A stretch of DNA of 64,000 bases from Nymphaea colorata (GCF_008831285.2 NC_045141.1:16788106-16852105); one strand, 5' to 3'; counted from the first letter of the stretch, positions 14,501 through 28,240 are shown. The notes: a model not told the origin generated them from the sequence alone. Program-made: numbers and translations.

Positions 14501-14929
14501 TCTGACACCCCCCCCAAGCGTCACGCCCACCCAAACTCCGAGCTTTCTTCACTTGGGGCTGACGATTTGACGCCACGAGGTGATGGAGACCTCAGATCCA
14601 ACGGAAGAAGAGCAGTCGTCTCTTCTCTCCTTCCTCCCTCGGGAAACGTTGCTGATTGGGAGGTGGAGAGGTGACGCCGCGACCGACCCAAGTGGGTTCG
14701 CTCGCTCGCCATCTCGGTCGAGCCCTGTTGCCTTGGCCTTTGACTCGGTTAGGTTTGACCGCGAGCAGGGAAAGCGGGACCCACCGCCTTCATTTCTTCT
14801 GTTCTTTCCTTGTTTCGCTTTTTCTCTTTTCGTTTTGTTTTTGGTTTTCGGTTTTGCCTTGGAGGAGGAGGGGAGTTGCCGAGTAATAAATCGCTCCTCA
14901 CTTGAACAGAAAAAAAAATCCCTTCATAA

Positions 14930-14937
14930 CCGGGAAG

Positions 14938-14971
<34 letters not shown>

Positions 14972-15812
14972 GGTTTCTTCCTCCTGCGCAGACCCACACT
15001 GTTTCCTCCCCTTAGGCCAATCACCAAATCCAAGCTCTCTTTCTGTCTCTCTTTTCTGAGTTGTGCCATCTATCTATCTATCTATCTATCCATGGTGACC
15101 TAATTCTTGTTTTTCAGATTGAAAAACTAAATAAGGGGAGCCATTTTTCCGGCTCCTTAGTGGGCACCAGTCATCGATTTCCATCGGCGGAGGGGAGGGC
15201 GGGGGGGATCGGTGCATCTTCTTATAGGAGAGATCGATCCGTGAAAGCCTTCTCTGTCGTCCCCGCCTGTAAGTTGTTCTGCCGTTTTTTTTTTGTTTTT
15301 GTTGGAATTTTTTTTTTCCTTACTGATTCCTGTTTCGAATACTCGTCTTCCTTATTTTTCTGTTTCCACGATTTTCTTTTTCTTGTTTCCTTTTCGCGGA
15401 TGGGTACGTCGGTTGATCTTCTTTTGATATATTGATTTGGTGGGTGCATCTACCTTTGTGAACCCCAAAGGTCATTCGTGTGCTTGCTTCTTCTTGATCA
15501 CTTGTTTTGCCGGACCTTCGAACGTCGGCTTTCCGCTTTATCAAAAAGCTTCGTGGGGAGACTTTACGGTTTCTTTGATTGATGACGCTGGCGCTTATCT
15601 TTCGCTATGAAATATGAATATAGAAAATATGATTCTTTTTGTTTCTTTTCCAAAGTGGGATTATGCCCTTTTCTTCCTTTCCAAAATGGGCTCTCAACCA
15701 GTGAACCCCTAACCTTTTCCGAGTGCAATGATAATAGGAAAAAGATGTTTCCAAATAGGATGGTGAATCTCTCTCTCATGCTTTTTCCGTTTTCTCTTGT
15801 TGGGGACAATAG
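14930..15812 (+). promoter_or_regulatory. LBD gene 5' leader with a 5'UTR intron
   Basis: Upstream of the LBD start lie a (CT)n tract (about 14940-14972) and an (ATCT)n tract (about 15067-15092), both common in plant leaders. A strong donor, CCT|GTAAGT, is at 15269, and an AG ends at 15812, two bases before the ATG at 15815. A 5'UTR intron of about 544 bases (15269-15812) is therefore likely. Arabidopsis AS2 is known to have a 5'UTR intron. The transcription start cannot be placed exactly. Confidence 0.6.
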
Positions 15813-15814
15813 CG

Positions 15815-16732
15815 ATGGCGTCATCTTCGAATTCGCCGTGCGCGGCGTGCAAGTTTCTCAGGCGAAAGTGCACGCCGGAATGCGTCTTTGCTCCCTACTT
15901 TCCACCGGACAGCCCACAGAAGTTCGCTAACGTGCACAAGGTATTTGGAGCCAGCAACGTGAGCAAGCTGCTGAACGAGCTACCACCTAGCCGGCGGGAG
16001 GACGCCGTCAACTCTCTCGCTTACGAGGCCGACGCCCGCTTGAGCGACCCCGTCTACGGCTGCGTTGGGGTCATCTCCCTTCTTCAGCACCAGCTCAAGC
16101 AGCTCCAGGCTGACCTCCTTGCCGCCCGGGCGGAGCTTTCCCGTTACATGGCCGCCGCCGGCATCCCTGGTCCCCTTCCCCCTTCATTCCTCCAGGCAGC
16201 AGCTGTAGCCGCGCACCACCAGCAGCAGTACCAGCACCACCACCACTCCGCGACGTCAGCTGCCGTTGGTATTGGAATGGGACTGCCGGGAGCGGCGTCC
16301 AGGGAGCAGTTGTACAGGGAACAGCAGCAGCAGCAACAGCAGCTACTGGAGTCGCAGCAGATGGCCGTCGCTGTGGCGATGGCGGCGAGGGAGCAGCAGG
16401 AGATGATGAGGAATTACGAACATGGTGGCGATATCGGGAGATTCGGTGGTGCAGCTTATGATCAAGGAGTGGGTGCAGCTGGTGGTAGTGGTGCCGGCAG
16501 TGGCAGTGTTGGTGGAGGGTTGGGGTTTAATGCATTTGCTTTGTCTCCGGCAGCGTCGCCATCGTCGTCGGGTTTCATAAGCCCGATACAGGCCCACCAT
16601 CATCATCAGCAGCAGCAACAGCAGAGATCCGTAGGTGGGGAGGACAGGAAACCTTGTAGTAGCGGCAGTGTTGGTGGTGGTGGCGGCTGTGGCGGCAGCG
16701 GTGGTGCTGGAAGCACCGGTCTTTCCTCGTAA
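15815..16732 (+). CDS. AS2-like LBD (LOB-domain) class I transcription factor
   Basis: Plant-specific DNA-binding protein of 305 residues with one coding exon. The LOB domain fills residues 8-110: zinc-finger-like C-block CX2CX6CX3C (C9, C12, C19, C23), GAS block around FANVHKVFGASNV, the invariant DPVYGCVG motif, and a leucine-zipper-like stretch (ISLLQHQLKQLQADL), which defines class I. The start MASSSNSPCAACKFLRRKC is nearly that of ASYMMETRIC LEAVES2, so I place it in the AS2/ASL1 group, whose members act with AS1 to set leaf polarity and repress KNOX genes. The C-terminal half is low complexity: His/Gln-rich (HHQQQYQHHHH), poly-Gln, and Gly/Ser-rich runs. The start is the ATG at 15815 because an upstream in-frame ATG at 15797 lies within the likely 5'UTR intron. 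Orthology within the AS2/LBD6/LBD36 group is not settled. Confidence 0.93.
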   Translation: MASSSNSPCAACKFLRRKCTPECVFAPYFPPDSPQKFANVHKVFGASNVSKLLNELPPSRREDAVNSLAYEADARLSDPVYGCVGVISLLQHQLKQLQADLLAARAELSRYMAAAGIPGPLPPSFLQAAAVAAHHQQQYQHHHHSATSAAVGIGMGLPGAASREQLYREQQQQQQQLLESQQMAVAVAMAAREQQEMMRNYEHGGDIGRFGGAAYDQGVGAAGGSGAGSGSVGGGLGFNAFALSPAASPSSSGFISPIQAHHHHQQQQQQRSVGGEDRKPCSSGSVGGGGGCGGSGGAGSTGLSS

Positions 16733-16825
16733 GGCGTTCGGATTACTTCGCCGGTCATCGTCGATGACGGTCACCGGAAATGGAGATCCACAGTCCACAC
16801 CATTTTTTTCCCTGTAAGGAGGAAA

Positions 16826-16828
16826 GCA

Positions 16829-16869
<41 letters not shown>

Positions 16870-16870
16870 A
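16826..16870. repeat. (CT)n microsatellite in the LBD 3' region
   Basis: About 45 bases of CT repeats with one interruption, starting about 95 bases after the LBD stop codon, probably in the 3'UTR. Confidence 0.9.
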
Positions 16871-19800
16871 CATGCACGTCATCTAGTTGGCTTGAGAGAC
16901 GATTTGTTCTTCTTTCTAGTTTTCCAAAATTGATTGGCTTGTTCATAACTGGTTAGCCATCTTAAATTGAAAGCACATTCTTCTGTTTGGAGGCATTAAA
17001 AGCTTTTCTGAGTAAAGCTGAATTCCGGCAGAATTAGTCCCGAATCTTTTTCTAAGGATTACTGAAAATCAAGGATTTCTGCTCCCTATGCATCGACACA
17101 GCCCATCAGTCAAACGTCCAAGCCTTGCTGCATTCATCTGCCTCACCGCATGGCATGTTTTGAGCTTCTTTCCTTTTTCTTGATACATTCGGTTCTCAAC
17201 TGAGATTTGATTTGTTGTGGAAAATGGTAGAGAGCATATTCTTTTCTTGTGGCTTGAAGAAGATTCTCTCTTATGTGAAAACTGTAACTTGCACATCAAC
17301 TCGTTTCTGATGTCTGTTTTTGGGTGCTACTGTACTTGAGTTTGGCAATGCTTGAAATGGACTAAATGAGATTGTCTTTTCACACAACCGTGTTTGCTTG
17401 AGTTAAGAAGCTTCTTTAGTCAACTGGAGGAGTGGTCCAGCTGTTCGCGAGTGGTTCGTAGGTCACACCACAGAACTTGTGATGGTTATCGTTTTTAATG
17501 GCATTGCATGTTTTTATGACGCAGAAAACTTGCTCACTTGGGGATTGCTTGGTGCAGAAAACAATGCTTATTTACTCATTTTAATGGCTGCCATTTGCAC
17601 TCAGCTTTCTTTCATGTGTGGCTTTTTGTTAGGCTTCATTTCCCTGTGCTTCTCTCTCTCTCTCTTCCATGAGTATCTGAGTTGGGTGTTTTCTGTCCGC
17701 AGGCTCACGTCTCGCTGAAATTTCCCGGCAACAGAGAGTGACAAAGGAGAACTAAAGAGGCATGTTAAAAGTTTTTCTTTTTGTTTTCTTTTGTATTTTT
17801 CCTTTTTTGGTTTTCTATACGTTTTGTCAAGGTATACACGATTCTTTAAAAAGACCTCATTAAATTGTATTACCTTTTCTTTCTCTTTAAAAACCGCCTC
17901 CTTGTTTTGCCTTTTCCTTTCGTTTCATCTCTGCAAAATCCAAAAGGTCAGTGACGAATCACCAGAGATTCATGTACTCGAGACCCCTCGTGTTCAATGG
18001 TGCAAGCTAACTAATATCCTTAAGCCATTCGGCCATCTTGATTCTCAAAGAACCTGTCGTTCTTTTCCCTTGAAACGCTCTGTGCGTGCGTGCATGTTTT
18101 TTTCATAGAGGTCCTTCTTATATTTTATGTGTATAACACTATAATTATACGATAGTTTTGAAAAGCGCGAGAGTGATCTGCTTGAGATTCTAAATGGATT
18201 CATATTTAAGATCTTCTGAGGCAGCCTCTGCGGCAGAGGGAAGGTTTCTGCGTGTGTCTTCTGTGCATCTGCCCCTGCTGCACAACTCGAGGAAAAGAAA
18301 GTTGCATTCACTCTTCTCGTTCCACATTTCTCCCTCATTTATGGCTCCTCTGAACCTGTAATCATGCGCGTATTAATGCCTCCATTTTGTCCCTCGGTCG
18401 TCTGTTCGAGGTGGCAGCGTTCGATCCCCACCCAACTCCTCTTTCTATCTCTTCCTTCTTAACTCCCACTCCAATGGCCGCCATACTTCCTCCTGCACTC
18501 CATCTCTGACGCTGTTTCCTCTTGCACGGTTTCCTGCTTCTTGTATAAATCAGAAGGCATTGACTAGATTTCCAGTCTTTCGTTTCCTTTTGGAGGGCAG
18601 TTCGTAGAGATCAGAACGAATGACGGTTTCAATTTAAATATCAGGATTTACAAAATCCGTCGTTTCTTTTAAGGGTTATCGATGGATAAGAATGCTTTAT
18701 CCAAATAAAATTTCTTTAGAACATCAGGTCGTTATAAAAAGAACATAGACAAGTTCGAATCACCTAAAAAGAGTTAGTTCCACATCCCTTTTTTGTTCTA
18801 GTTCTGTAGAACTATGGATCTCTTTCTCTCCCTCTCTCTCTTTATCGCGTCAGGACTTTATATAAACTTTACTTCAGCTGTGGGGATAACACAAAAAACA
18901 CGGAGAAAGTTGGTTGACTTGCTACATGAGTAATTGTTATATATATATATATATATAAACCACCTGGCTGGAATTGACGGAAACCTGTTTGAAGATCTCT
19001 AGGAGTACTGACGGAGATAAAATAAAAATGCTTCCATTCTGTAACGTCTGAGTGAGTTTCAGAGTCAAAATTCTCCTTTTTGTTTGCTTCACGTAATCCC
19101 ATTCTGCTTCGTCTTTCGTCTTCCTAGTTCCTACAGCTTCTCTCTCTTTCTCTCTCTCTCTGGTTTACTGCATGAAACCCGGGCACGCACCTGACGTGCC
19201 TACGTCGTGTACGGGCACCACCTTTACAGCCCCTCCTGTTCGCAGTCACGCAGGAAAATAAATCTGCCACCCGAGAACTGAAAAAAAGAAAGGTAAAAAT
19301 GCAGAGAGTGAGAGAGATTAGCTGTTGTATATGAACGCGGAGATTCTAATCTGTGAATTTTATTCTTGGTCGTGTGCTTTCCATGAAAGACTGATCGTGT
19401 TTTCTAGATTATGAGAACCAGAATCCCGTTATATTTGAAGCAATTCTTGGAAAAAATCATGGCGTGCAAGGCATCAAATATATAAGCATCGAACATTGGG
19501 AAGATCAACTTTTTAATCGAGGTCAGTGTGTAAAGTCAGAGTAACACGGAGACCCGAGATTGGTTGAACGATCGAGAATTTAATCAGGTGGGTGTGAGAC
19601 GAGACAGATTTCCTGATTATCATCTAAGTTTTTTCGTGTCACGACCTTGAATTCAGCGCAGTTTAGTTCCATACTTCCAATTTTCCGACCGATATGATCG
19701 ATATTGGTGCTTTTACTTATAAAAAAAACCATGAGTTGCCATTATCGTGAACGTTTGTGGCTCGTGTGTTTAGTGAGATATTTTATCTAGGTAATTAAGT

Positions 19801-20994
19801 ACTCTAAGCGAGCGAGAATAGAGGGCGTAATAAAAAAAAATGATTAAAGTAGACGTAGCTAAATCTAGTGTGGCGATGTGGATTTCGAGTTTGGATTTTG
19901 TCTTATTAGAATATAAAAGATATCCGTGATTTTGTGGTCGAGTTTCCCGAGATATTTTTATAATGTACTAAATCGTTGAATTGCATGGTTGGCCTTTGCG
20001 TTATAGAAGTCATCGGACTTGTTTCCTCATGGCCTGTGAGTAGTAAGATCCAATGCATTGTTTTCCGGTCCTACCGTGAGGACACCGTTCTCCACATTTT
20101 CTTTATAACAATTTGGTGTAGAGAGTGAGGGAAAGAGTTGCCTTTTTTCCTGTTCTCTAAATCCCAAATGCTCTGCTTCATGATTTCCTTCATTTAAAAA
20201 GAGTTGAGTCCATGGCATGAGTTCTATCGATACATAAATAAATTCAAGCATAGCAAAGGCCCCAACCAAAACTTGAGATCTTGAGGGATGGAGGGAAGGG
20301 TAATTTTATTGGGCAGATGAAATACTCTTCTTCACTTGAACTTTTGCTTATATTAATGTACTCACAAGACTTAAGGCCAACTTGAAAAGATATCGTGTTC
20401 AGGATCTTGCTGATCAACTTGAAGGAGAGAATTCAGTACTTGGGAGGCCTTGTTTTTGGCACAATCTAGTAGCACTCGATTAAACACTCACTTACCAATT
20501 AAAAAGTGATTGGAAAAATCATGTTAATCTCTACGAGTTCACAAGTAATGATCACACAAGGCGGAGCCTCTTCATATATATATATATATATATATATGCT
20601 GGAAAGGAAGACCGGGTATGTTTTCAAACGAACTTCTCCATGTAAAGCGCTGCTTGGTTGAAGAGTTTCGCTCTGACAAACTCAATTTTGATGCATGCTT
20701 TTCATGTTTGTTCAAGTTCATGCTCATATAATAATTGGTACAAGTTTCAAGCAGAAAACCGACCAGTTAGGCAACTCAAAGTGAAAAATATTCCAATTCT
20801 GAAAGTGAAAAAGACCTGTGATAGTAAAAAGGACGTGACAGGTGTTGAAGTGATAGTTTAGCTAGCAGTATTGTCAGCTGCTTCCTTCACAAGTTATTTG
20901 CTGTCGGTGTTAACTTTTTTTTGCAAGGTAAAAAAATTGGATTTATTCGAGATTTATTTCGATAAGAATAAGTGGATCGATCGGTGTGATCTTT

Positions 20995-21270
20995 GAAGGT
21001 GTTTGGACTTAAAATCAGGTTTTCAGAACCTAGTTTTACCCCAAAACACCATTTCGAGAATGTTTGGATGAATAAAACTAGGTTTTGCTAAACCAAGATC
21101 CCGAAAAATCTGTTTCCCCTCATATTTTTCAGGCAAGACTAATTTTTACTTCTAAACCTAGTCTTTCACTTGTCACCTAACATCCAAACCAAGTTTACAA
21201 AGCTGGGTTTTTAACCAGATTTTCAAAAACCAAGTTTTTAATGGTGTCATCTAACAAACGAAGGGTTTTT
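20995..21270. mobile_element. MITE-like repeat fragment, related to 47.1 kb
   Basis: AT-rich segment beginning GGTGTTTGGA and ending with GGTGTCATCTAACAAA; internal words such as AAACCTAGT/AAACTTGGTTTTT recur in both orientations. Read on the minus strand it parallels 47120-47360, which starts GTTGGATGACACC followed by AAACTTAGTTTTT and later TTTGAATGACAAGGC. No transposase is encoded. Ends and target duplications were not resolved. Confidence 0.5.
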
Positions 21271-24200
21271 CATATTTAAATCGAAAAATCCATCTTGATA
21301 AATCTGTCAAACCATAGTACAAGCACAATCTAATGTATCTACTTTATACTATGGCAATCTGCAACTATCATACGTTAAGACATAATAATATCATGATTTT
21401 TTTTTTTGGTAGGTCCAAGGAAGACTCTGTAGGGGCAATCGGGCATTTCCCCAGTTAAACTTGTCGTTCTTGTTTCCTTTTACCCCAGCTCATAGAAAGG
21501 AAATTTTTTCATCAATGGTGGTACGAGCCTTTTGCAATTAGAATTTGTCTCCCCTTTGAGCTTTTACTGAATTTAGAGCCACTCCTTTAAAATTTTGACA
21601 ACAAGAAAAAAAATGTAAAGTTTTTTGAAGAAAGAAGTGAATACAATTGATTTAAACGTAGACAAAATAGGGCGCAGGAATAACCGAGACATAGTAAAGT
21701 CTGCATTATGACGTTGTGCAACAAGGTTGAACAAGTTAATTAGGAATTGATGAACATGTGAATAAATTATACTAAACGCATCCTTATCATTTAACTCAAT
21801 TAAACCAAGTTCATGCGCAATAAACTTAATTAGTCTATTAATTGGAAAACAACAAACTTGTTTAAATAAACAAGGAAGCACGTTATATTGACTGGCTGCA
21901 TGTGGAAAAGGCCGTTTGCTATTGTCTTGACATTATCAAGCATGGAATTAAGCAAAGTTTTTTGTTGGTTCTCGTCAAAACCTTGGCTAAAAGCTAGTGT
22001 TCTGGAAATTTCTCTTTCTTATATGAGAACAACGGCTTCTGAAATTGAGGCCAAAAGTCTCAAAATGTGAAGGATGGGTTAGCTAACTGAAAACAAGAGG
22101 TGTTGAACGATAATTGCATGAGGCAGAAGATATCTCATCATCACGATTGTTGCATTATATTCGCATACTTTTTGCAGTCACATGCTCATGCCGATCATGT
22201 GTTGGGCATCTGATGATGACAATAAGAAAATGAAAGATGGTGACAACCACGTACCAACAAAGCCAGATGTTCATTAGGTTCTTTAATGAACATGTATACC
22301 TTCTTCTAATATTTTAGAAAGAACAAAGGCAGTAATTTATCCATGAACGGCGCCTAGATCTCTCTCTCATGTGATATGAGTTGATCGTCTCCTGCTCTTT
22401 CTTTCGGAGCCTCCTCGCCACCTGTTCTGCCCTCATCTCTGAGCTTCTCCAGCTTCTTCTGCTCTCCTTCCCCTGATCATATAATGGTCTCTGGCATTTC
22501 ACGTGTTGATCCTTGCTTCTTTGCTGCTGGTGCCGATACAGGAGGCACTCGACGACAGGGTTTTCAGAGACACGCACCCCCTCCTTCTGCTATCACGTTC
22601 TGACTGATGTCCACCTAATTGCCTTGCGCATTGACTACCATCAATCTTTCTTCTGCTTAATTAGTCCTTCCTTTGATCTCTCTCTCCTTTTTGGCTATAT
22701 TTGCTGCTTCATTATTTTTGGTTTCTTTTTTTGCTGAATTTTGTGAAATCAGTGACCCAGTTTTGTTTTAGTGCACCTTTCCATTTGTTTTGAAGAGAAG
22801 CGGTGCTTATAAACTGTAAGATTTGAACCTCAGAAAAACAAAAGATTGTCATTAGAAACTTAAGTCAGAATTTTGGTGCATGTCTGATCTTGATCTTGGT
22901 GACCCATGTCAATTGTTCAATACAAACTGAGGAAATGATAATTTTATTTAAGTTGCTACGTGGTGAGTTCCTTCAATTAATGGAGCATGCTTTTTACAAG
23001 TGGCAACAAAAAGATAGCTCTGGGCAGCCTTCTGGGGCTTCTCCCGACAGCGGACCTCATATTTTTGGAGTTCTTTTTGACAACAGTACTTTTTGCTCAC
23101 TGCAAAACAACAAGAGACTTAAGTTGAAACATATAACATTTTATAGTTTTCGTTAACGGAATTTTTAAGTGGAAAGATTTTATCTGTTTGCGTAGAAAAG
23201 AAAATGCACAAAGAAATTCAGAAATAAGGCGCGTTTTTAGAATTAGGACATCTTTCTGAAAAGAGGCCTGTGGAGTCGACATTAAGGCTCCATTTGACAG
23301 GCTAGCGTCGTCCTAACAACCGGCAGGGAGCATCTCAATATACGATCGCGCGCAGTAACTGGGAGTCAGTCCTATTACACAGTTAAGTCCCTTGCAGAAA
23401 GTTTCCTTCACTAAAACATCGGCTATTCAATGCAGCAAATTGAGCCTTCCTGCTACTTGAAGCAAAGTTGAGAAAGATAACTGAGATTTGGAAATGAGTT
23501 ACAACCAAATGACTCATTAAAGAGACATAAAATGATTCCATTGCTGGTGGTGCTTCAAAAACATAGTTATATTTGATCCCACTTCTAGAAAAATTCCTCA
23601 TCCCTCATGAAGAGAAGAAAAAGGGTTCATTGAACAAAGTTAAACTATGATTTACTGTGTAATGACTAATGAGGTCTACATGGAGAACGACGCAAAGTAA
23701 ATATCAATGTCTAATAAGTCATCCTTTTGGAAGTTAAACGTGATTATGCCACTGTATAGGGGAGTAGTTTCACAATTTCATTTACGACATTTCACAAAAT
23801 GTGGTAGCTTAATTATCATAAGTTCTTGACGATGACGGGAACTAGTTTGGACTCAACTTTACCTTATTTTAGGTATATGGTAGACTTGGAAGTCGCCAAT
23901 GTAAGATTGTATGTTCTAGAATTCGCCTTGTCTAAGAATGTAGCCACAAAATAGGACCCAAATTATTTTTGAAATATAAAAACATATGGTTGTGCAAGAT
24001 ATTATAGGAGGCTCCCAAGGGCCATCGCCTAACAGGTTGGACTGGGGAAGTGTTCAGCAGCATGTCCCTAGTTGGATTCTTGTAGACGCCATGTCCCTGT
24101 GCCGATGATATGGGAGTGCTGTGCTAGCTGACCCACAGTGGGCTCACACCAGAACTATGGGGCCAAGAGGATTGGGGAAGCTGCATTCGAGTTCAAGGTA

Positions 24201-25703
24201 CTGGGGTTGTTAACCTCTTGCTCACCTGAAAGATAGTACTGTAGGCACGTTTACTTAGCCTAACACACCCTAAATTTGGCAACAAATAGGACTTGCATAA
24301 CGTACAAAACCCATAAAAGAAAAGTCTACCTCGGTGATAGGGAGTCCCAAGACGGCAAATTCTAACAGACGCTAAGGTGCAAAAACTAAGGATTGTTCTC
24401 ACAGAAGCTTCGTTTCTTTGCCCTTAACAGGATTGTTTCTTCCTCCCAAACTAATGCCCTTACAATGGAAGTTTGAACTTTGAATTCCAAAACATTGGGA
24501 ATGGCATATCCAACTGTTGTACAACTCTGGAGTCTGGGCAGCAGGTTCGTATCTCCCTTTCAATCTCACACAAGAAGAAAGAAACATACCATGAGGAGAC
24601 AATGCTCTGTGGATTCAGGCTTCATTCTTTGAATTCGTCAAGTCCCTATCATAGCAAAGCAAGGCAACTGGGAAGATTGCAGGTGCCTTAACCTCTCCCC
24701 TGCTTGCTGTGGTGATCATCTCCAATCATGGGTTCAATTCCCCACTTTGAATCCACTTCAGCTATCAGTGTAAGTTGTATACAATGGGTCTGCTTTACCT
24801 GGGAGAGTTGGCTCATTGAGGTTGGGATAAGATCAACAGATTTACAAACTCAATTGTTTAACCATCTTCACGAATTGAAAACTTCTAACCCGACCCGGAG
24901 AATTCTCTCCATCATTGACGCGACGGCAGTGGCTGCCATTTTCTTCTTTACATTTTTTTGGTGCTTTCCAGATGTTCTTCTCGCAAGGAAGCTCCAAAAC
25001 TTTAGAACCTGCTTCGAATGATGTTTAGATCATGCTAAATGCTTCGGTTTTAAGAACTAAGAATACCAAAATCAAGCTTATATCATGGTCCAAATGACAT
25101 GGTAGGTATGCCATCAGGCTTAATTTGACACCTTTACTGAAAATTTTTGCAAAAGCACGCCATGATTTTAATGATATGAAAAAAACCAGTCCGGTTTCAA
25201 TCTCTTACATTTAACCCGCCCAAATCACAAGCAAAACAAGCAGTTGAATGAAAAACAATCCAAATTCACGCACATTTTTTCCCCCGACTTTTTCGGGGAA
25301 AAAAGTCCCATGACGTCTTAGAAGCAGCTTTCCTCCGACTATTTGTGCCAAAAAACGGGCCCAGAGGCGAACAAGCATAAGAGAACAATAGAACCATCTC
25401 CAAACTAGTGAAGCTGAAAATTCACATTGCATATCTACTATCAAGCCTATGGAGTAACCGTAGATTTAAAAATTGATTCAACTGATCAAAAATCATAACG
25501 AAAAGAGTAACTTCGGAAACGGAAAAAACTGGACAACATCCACTATTTCTAATTTCCTACCTCACACTGTTCCAACGGGCAGGTCAGAGCACTACCAAAA
25601 GAACAAAAAAGATTGAAACCCAAATTGCTCCCTCCAAAATTCTTTAATATAATCCTCGCTAAATTTAAAGTCTAAGAACAGAAAAAAATGAGATCCCACT
25701 AGC

Positions 25704-26882
<1,179 letters not shown>

Positions 26883-27033
26883 TGTTTTACTTGCAAATCA
26901 CTGTCAATGCACCAACTAGAATAAGAAACCATAAACTACAAATGCAAGCGACAGCAGCAGAACATAAATAGTCTAAAATTAACCAGAAAAGCCTATTGCA
27001 TGCACAATGTCTTTAACAGATTGGAGAAACTAT

Positions 27034-28240
27034 TCTGTAATACATAACTAAACAAAGAAAAAAAAGATGAAGACATTCTTCTTATAGGTACACAAACAAC
27101 CTATGTCACACGGATACGGCAGACTGGGTCGAGTACCGGTGTCGACACGCGGACACGGGGATCCCGACACGGCGATACGGCTGGATACGTTTTGGATCGG
27201 GTCTGGGTCAGACCCGATCCAAACCACTTGTATAACCAATTTTTTAACCCGCGTTTTGTTTTACGCACTGACATTTACCCTCGACGCTCGACCTTCGTTT
27301 ACCCTCGACAGCTTCCGCAGCAGGCTGGCAGCACAGTAAAGCAATGGCGGGCGACGGCGACCTCCGGCGATCGACGGCGACTTCCGGTGGCGTCCGGCGG
27401 CAGCTAGCGACAGACAGGTAAGTGTTTTGTCTATTATTTTCGATAATAGAAGTTAGGGTTTCAACTTTTATTTGGGGATTTTTTAGATTGGATATTAAAA
27501 TCTGATTTGGGGATGTTTTGGTTTGAAGATTGGACAGTTTAGAATCCTATTCTTCAATGCTATGTGCGATGTTTTCTTTTTTTTGTTTGATTTTGGGATT
27601 TGGGGATTTTGCCGTTTTGGGTGTATAACCGATTTGGGGATTTTGCCTTCGCTGTTGTTCATGATGTTAGACAATGATGAATACGTGATATCTAGATGGC
27701 ATTAACATATAATTTACCATTCTTGAATGTTCCTGTTCACTGTTCACTATTCACTTCAGCCTTCGCTATTGTTCATGTTTCTTTTAGTTTTAGGCTTTAA
27801 CGAACTGCTTCTGTTCCTGTTCACTATTCAGGCTGGCAGTACTATCATTTACCATTCTTGAATGTTCCTGTTCACTATTTAGCCTTCGTTCTGCTTCTGA
27901 ATCTCTGAAGTTTTGTGACTGCAGTGCATGTTTATACTTTGTCAGTTTGTTGTATTGTTTTATTTCATAAATTTTATGTTCATTATACGTTTTTTCCATT
28001 TTTTCATTATATTGAGACTTTCTTTATTAACATTTTTAATTTTTTTGAATATAATATTCGCCGTATCCGCGTATCCTAAAATTTTGAAAATGCCGTGTCC
28101 CCGTACCCGTATCCATAGGATACCCGTACCCGTATCCGTGTGACATAGCAAACAACTTTTAGCAATCTGTAATACATGAACTAAACAAAGAAAAAAAAAT
28201 GAAGACATTCTTCTTCTAGGTACACAAACAACTTTTAGCA
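27034..28240. repeat. ~75-bp tandem repeat split by a transposon
   Basis: Copy 1 is 27034-27101 continued at 28157-28164; copy 2 is 28166-28240. Both read TCTGTAATACAT...AACTAAACAAAG, an A-run, ATGAAGACATTCTTCTT, TAGGTACACAAACAAC and TTTTAGCA, with only a few differences. The 1047-bp element at 27102-28148 sits inside copy 1, so the tandem duplication came before the insertion. Confidence 0.9.
27102..28148. mobile_element. Non-autonomous inverted-repeat DNA transposon, 1047 bp, with 8-bp target duplication
   Basis: The ends are perfect 19-bp inverted repeats, CTATGTCACACGGATACGG at 27102-27120 and its complement ending at 28148. They are flanked by identical 8-bp direct repeats CAAACAAC (27094-27101 and 28149-28156). 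Subterminal regions are full of GATACGG/GTACGGG/GACACGG words at both ends. An 8-bp target duplication is typical of the hAT superfamily, though the tips are not the classical hAT CAGGG. No transposase frame is present. The interior has a GC-rich stretch (27340-27417) and internally repeated TTCTTGAATGTTCCTGTTCACT (about 27721 and 27854). It lies in the inferred 5'UTR intron of uS10. Confidence 0.92.

Larger units (their letters stand above)
5788..14900. other. Gene-poor intergenic DNA between MAPKKK and LBD
   Basis: No coding region I can support. Contents seen: an exact 20-bp tandem repeat at 5897-5936 close upstream of the MAPKKK start; a perfect 20-bp palindrome around TATATA at 6414-6433; a (GAA)n tract at 6867-6900; a CT-then-AT microsatellite at 8979-9099; fragments of a dispersed repeat family at about 7300-7490, 7720-7880 and 11340-11520; and degenerate tracts rich in AAATCC/GAACC-like words at 8140-8400 and 11510-11690. 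AT-rich low-complexity sequence fills 13190-13500. Open frames here are short and have no recognisable domain. Confidence 0.7.
16733..25600. other. Gene-poor DNA between LBD and uS10
   Basis: The first part is presumably LBD 3'UTR. I find no supported gene. Seen: AT microsatellites at about 18937-18956 and 20574-20597, CT-rich tracts near 17655, 18827 and 19139, a MITE-like fragment at about 20995-21270, and a run of T at about 21396. A short basic frame on the minus strand at 22314-22577 has no recognisable domain and I do not call it. Confidence 0.6.
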
